Positions 25,326 to 64,000 of a stretch of 64,000 bases of DNA are shown in pieces. The number at the start of each line of letters is the position of its first letter. The stretch's first letter is position 1. Under the pieces are notes generated by a model. It did not search any database, was not told where the DNA came from, and worked only from the letters and a program-made list of their open reading frames with translations. This DNA comes from Gerris lacustris (Eukaryota > Arthropoda > Insecta > Hemiptera > Gerridae). The position numbers were made by a program, and so were the translations under genes. The DNA is taken from assembly GCA_951217055.1 (NCBI GenBank), contig OX578283.1, forward strand, positions 1,240,001 through 1,304,000. Reading direction: 5' to 3'.

Positions 25326-26001
25326 ATTTAATATTAATTTAATGTAACCAAATCTCCTCGAAATGATTTGTTATTGTCAAGCTAAGGCAACCACATTTAT
25401 TCCAGTAAATTAAATGTTTTATTTTTATTAGTTGGTATTTAAATATATCAAATTATAATTTAATTTAAAAAACTTAACGCACTTAAACTTAATACAAACT
25501 TTAATTAAAACTTGTATTAAAACTTAATACAAAATAGCTTATATAAATAATTTTGCTTAATTTTACTTTTTTTATCTAAATATAACATTAAGCGCTGTAC
25601 GAGAGGCCTAAGAGCTCGTTTATTAATAGTTGGTAAGAATATTAACTCTTCTATGATTTAGAAAAACACAGCATAGCATAACTAATCAAAGCACAAATAA
25701 TTACTTTATCTGCAGAATTGTGTTCGGCATGCAGCAAGTTTTTATAAGAGTCCAGTAGAATTATTTTATTACATTTTAAGCGTTGAATATAAGGTCACCT
25801 AACCTTATTAAAAATAATTGTTCTTCTAGAATCTAGAACATTATCGTTTTTAGATAACTAGGCAAAGCATGGATGTATTGTATAGCTTAGTATCTAAGAT
25901 ATAAGGTCTACCAAGTCAGTTTTAGTTTATCTGTAGGGAACCATTATTTTTATTGAGCTGAGCGAAGCGAAGCTCTTATACTACACTTTGCAATTTTTCT
26001 G
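25326..26001. other. AT-rich, nothing recognised
   Basis: No gene or clear repeat seen. Confidence 0.4.
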
Positions 26002-26611
26002 ACGCATACTCCTCATGAACGGCTGAACCGATCTGCACAAAATTTGGCACAATTAGTAACTAACCACAGGAAGGTATAAATCTAAAATGGTCCAAATTTG
26101 TACACAGGGGTACGGGGTACAAAAGTTTCCTCTTGAACGGCTAAACCGATTCGCACAAAATTCGGCACCGTCATAGTGACCAACCACAGAAAATTATAAA
26201 TCTGAAATGGTTCAAATTGGTACACAGGGTACGGGGTACAAAAGTTTCCTCTTGAACGGCTAAACCGATTCACACGAAATTCGGCACGTTCATAGTGACC
26301 AACCACAGGAAGGTATAAATCTGAAATGGTCCAAATTGGTACACAGGGGTACAGGGTACGGGGTACAAAAGTTTCCTCCTGAATGGCTGAACCGATCTGC
26401 ACAAAGTTTGGCACGGCCATAGTGACTAACCACAGAAAAGTATAAATCTGAAATGGTCCAAATTGGTACACAGGGTACGGGGTACAAAAGTTTTTGTCCT
26501 GAACGGCTCAACCGATTCGCACGAAATTCGGCACGGTCATAGTGACCAACCTCAGGAAGGTATAAATCTGAAATAGTCCAAATTCGTACACAGGGGTACG
26601 GGGTACAAAAG
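26002..26611 (+). repeat. ~120-bp tandem repeat, about five units
   Basis: Each unit contains GAACGGCT(A/G)AACCGAT, AACCACAG(G/A)AA and ACACAGGGGTACGGGGTACA. Unit ends fall at 26125, 26244, 26371, 26490 and 26611. The unit's end is the start of repeat 'F', which continues to about 26720. Confidence 0.92.
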
Positions 26612-27385
26612 TGAAAATAGTATATGCCCTTCATGATGCTTGTCGTTGGAAAGCTCTTTACGAGTATTGTTGTTATGTTCACTTTTGTCATATTTTAATT
26701 TAAGAGGGGGTAAAATAGAAAAACAGGAAAAAATGCTTTTTAATTAAAATTAGAGATTTTACTATTTTTGATCCAATTTCAGCTGTTTATAAATACAAAT
26801 TTTTATTGGTTAAGATTAAAATGCAGGCTCAGCTCAATATTGCAAGCAGACAACTGCATTGCACACCTAGTTATTTCAGTACTATCACACAGAATTCCCT
26901 GGATTTTAGTAGAATTTTAATAATTTATTGTTTCACAGAAAATTACTTTGTTTCTAAAGTACTTGATTATAGTTTTGACTGTCTGAACACTGGGCAAGGT
27001 AAATCAAAGAGACAGTCTAAAGAATGGCCCATTGGGACTGATGTCTTTGAGAGAGTTCTTTTTATTGGCTAATATCTTATTATACAATACCATACTTTAA
27101 TATCTTCCTTCCTGGATTCCTCAATCTCTAGAACCTTTATAACCCATTCTTCCCTCTCCCGCTCTATCCTCATTTCCTTTATAAGTTACTCCAGGGAGTG
27201 CTTATGCTTCCTCATCTCTTTTTCCTTTCGTAACATTTAATTGTTTATTTTTTATTTGATTTGGGTGGGGCCAAATTTTCAGCTTGCTTTAATAAGGACT
27301 ATATGTAAAGACCAGGAAAGAACAAATTTAGCCTATATTGAAATCGACTGAGTTGGGCAATCATTTCAATCTATTTTAGAGCTCA

Positions 27386-27600
27386 TTGATTTTAGGGACA
27401 TATAGATGAGTTATAGATAGAGGAATACATTCCGACGTATAGATGAGGCATAGATAAAAAACCGTCATATAGATGAGATATAGTTAGAGGGATACAATTC
27501 GAAATATAGATGAGATAAAGATAGAAGACTGCCATATAGATGAGATATAGATAGAAGACCGTCATATAGATGAGATATAGATAGAGGGAAAGAGACCGAC
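27386..27600 (+). repeat. ~30-bp tandem repeat (ATAGATGAGATATAGATAGA)
   Basis: About seven degenerate units; spurious open frames on the - strand. Confidence 0.88.
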
Positions 27601-28550
27601 GCCGAGATTTTAGCAAGTGATGTTTATATTAGCAGTCCAATGCTCTTTCATAAAGCTACACCAGAGAATAGATTAACTATAGTCCCGATAGCGAAATGCT
27701 TTCCTACTTGTCTAGAATTTAAAGAAAAAAATCAGAACCGTGCAGGTATAATCATTGTTATATATGAAAGAGGTGTTAAACAACTAAAACGTGGCAGATT
27801 TGCCGCACCTGTCAACCATATTACTAACAATCACGGGGAAGTACTTGCGTCTAAGTACTTTTTAGGGATTCATAGATGATTAAGCATACTCGTTATGTAT
27901 TTATGATTTCTTTTCTTCGACCTCAAGGGTCCCTGGTTCGATCCCCCGAAGGGTCACAAGGTTTTTTTTTTATCGGTAATAACGACAAGATAAATTACAT
28001 TTTTCAGGAAATGTTTATCGCCCCACCTTAAGGTATTATAACCATGAATTATTTCAAAATTTTAGGACCAGTCGTTATATAGTGGTTGGGGTGGGATTTT
28101 TTTGGGGGTATATTCTAACTTATTTAACCAATAAGGAATGGAAAATTTAAAAAAGCATATAATATATGATTTTTGTATAATATATGTACATATATATTTT
28201 GTAACCTACTATTCAGCAGCTTTCATTTGATACCCCATTCGAAAACTAAAAAAATATAAATTTTTGAGTTTACCACATATTTGCGAATTGCGCATGCGCA
28301 TATTTAATTTTTAACTGCTGTATATTTTTCCTGTGGTTGGGACAAAAAGTTGCGCCAGTGTTTCAAATTTCAGCTCTTTAGCTTAAACGGTTCAGGCGCT
28401 ATTAACCAAAGAGCGACGGACAGACGGACACATCACCCTCGGCATAAGGGTTTTGAGAAGTATCTACAAAACCCTAAAAAATTTGAAGTTCTCTTTTATT
28501 CGGCTTGAATATACTTGCTATTACCTCCTGACCGATCTTGTTTGTTTCAG
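27601..28550. other. Region upstream of the first recognised MRP exon
   Basis: No exon or promoter element can be supported. It includes a GGTTCGATCCC box (about 27932) and a stretch of transposon-like sequence with inverted AGGGTTTTG / CAAAACCCT words near 28446-28476. Confidence 0.4.
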
Positions 28551-28616
28551 AGTGGTGAAGAGACTGATGCACACAGACCTAACAAAGGCTGCATACTACA
28601 GTACCAGTGTCCAGCC
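28551..28616 (+). other. Probable 5'UTR part of MRP exon 1
   Basis: A good acceptor (pyrimidine-rich, ending TTTCAG at 28550) starts this exon, so a further upstream noncoding exon and the promoter should exist to the left. The 66 nt before the ATG are open in the same frame, so an N-terminal extension cannot be excluded. MRP1 proteins normally start only a few residues before the CGSxFW motif, which favours UTR. Confidence 0.6.
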
Positions 28617-62943
<34,327 letters not shown>

Positions 62944-63660
62944 GTGAGTCAATTGCGTTACTAATTATTAAACATTAGGTTTGTTCCAATCGAGCTCTGT
63001 ACCGTCCGCAGGATCGTCGGCTGGGCACGAACTGGACAACTTTTTTAACCATGAGGAAGGGTCAAAAAAGGGTCCACTAATCCCTGAGCACGAACTGGAC
63101 AACTTTCAGCACCAGGTAGAGAGTGGCATGCGATAGCGTGTAAAGGCCCATTTATACGGTGATAGTTGCTGTCATGATAGCAACTATCGCGGCAACTATC
63201 ACCGTGTAGACGACGTGATAGATTCTCAATTTTCAACACGGCGCCTTGTTACCATACTATTAGTTTCTATTGTTAAAGGCAGGGCCGGTCCTAGCTTCAT
63301 AGCCGCCTGCGCCTGCGTGCGGGTGACGCTCGCCCCCCCCCCCCCCCCCCCCTTACCATATGCAATTTGTTTGTTTATTTATTTATATTATATACATTAG
63401 ATTATTATTATCTATTATTATTGATCTATTATCTATTATTATTGATCTATTATCTATTATTATTCATATTATCCGACGTCATTTATCAAAACGTTAAATT
63501 ATCTGAACTGGCTTCATGGGAAAAAAATGAAAAGCCACCGCATAATTAATTATTAGAAAGAGCGTTTTTTGCTGTATAAGTATATTTTTCACTATGTACT
63601 ATAGATAAATAAACAAATGTGCTTTTTGTTTAAATGTGGTTGATTATTTTACATATTTCC
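62944..63660 (+). other. Start of MRP intron 19
   Basis: No further exon seen. It holds an imperfect hairpin around GGTGATAGTTGC / GCAACTATCACC (about 63158-63204), a run of 20 C (63333-63352) and a short tandem repeat of TATTATTATTGATC (about 63408-63465). Confidence 0.5.
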
Positions 63661-64000
63661 TTTTTTACTTTCTCATGTACCTAGTATATAAAGAGAAAGT
63701 ATTGTGATGACTTGAAAATTCGATTTTGATGAATTTACACGTTTTGAGGTCCCCTGAGTCCAAAAAAGTGATTTTTATAAAATGTCTGTCTGTCGTCTGT
63801 AGTCTGTGCAGACGCGTGGAGCCTAAAATACTGGCGCGATTTTGATTAAATTTGGCATGTAGGTTCAAAAAAATCATACCCCGTGGCGAAATTGAGAATG
63901 AATTTTAGTTCTTAATTTAGAGGCGCTACCACCCAATAACTCTGAAAAAACGTGAAAAAATATTTTTTTCGATGAAATTAAAATAGTTGACAGTGGGAAG
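63661..64000 (+). mobile_element. Dispersed repeat 'A' copy, cut by the window edge
   Basis: Begins TTTTTTACTTTCTCAT and follows the 41451 copy, including the GTGCAGACGC stretch, up to the end of the window. Confidence 0.75.

Noticed and set aside
27920..27960. GGTTCGATCCC box as a tRNA gene
   Set aside because: No A box or acceptor stem upstream; looks like part of a dispersed repeat.

Overview
The window is eukaryotic nuclear DNA: AT-rich, full of transposon remnants, with one long gene split by GT-AG introns and no bacterial-type gene organisation. The protein sequence and repeat types suggest an arthropod, most likely an insect. Hemiptera is a guess from general repeat character, not something the sequence proves.

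The main gene is an ABC transporter of subfamily C (MRP1/ABCC1-like) on the + strand. I assembled nineteen coding exons from 28617 to 62943. They join in frame to about 945 codons with no stop or frameshift and cover the N-terminal half: TMD0 (five helices), the L0 linker, TMD1 (six helices), a complete NBD1 and the start of the regulatory linker. TMD2 and NBD2 must lie beyond the right edge. A second ABC transporter is represented by one exon on the - strand at 3895-4019. It matches the segment just before the nucleotide-binding domain of ABCG1/ABCG4-type half-transporters. The rest of that gene is off the left edge or in unrecognised 5' exons. The two genes would be divergent.

Layout: 1-3.9 kb, AT-rich DNA with no recognisable gene; 3.9-4.0 kb, ABCG exon; 4.2-28.5 kb, a mosaic of nested DNA transposons, MITEs, LINE fragments and tandem repeats; 28.6-39.1 kb, MRP exons 1-3 in long transposon-rich introns; 39.1-49.9 kb, intron 3, almost filled by a 9.4-kb foldback element; 49.9-62.9 kb, MRP exons 4-19, some with minisatellites at their splice sites; 63-64 kb, start of intron 19.

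The most striking object is the foldback element at 40081-49520. It is a near-perfect giant inverted repeat flanked by an 8-bp direct repeat (TGCAGTTG), so it looks like one transposon insertion made almost entirely of its own terminal inverted repeats. A hAT-type element with its own perfect 8-bp target duplication has jumped into the left arm only. The right arm carries an extra ~321 bp that looks copied from elsewhere in the same element. Apart from these and two simple-sequence length differences, the arms match in length at every point checked. MRP transcription must pass through this element and could give a multi-kilobase RNA hairpin.

Two tandem duplications in the same gene copied splice sites: a 59-bp unit repeats the exon 10 acceptor plus the first 35 nt of the exon, and a 33-bp x 16 minisatellite starts exactly at the exon 15 donor and repeats a donor-like motif in most units.
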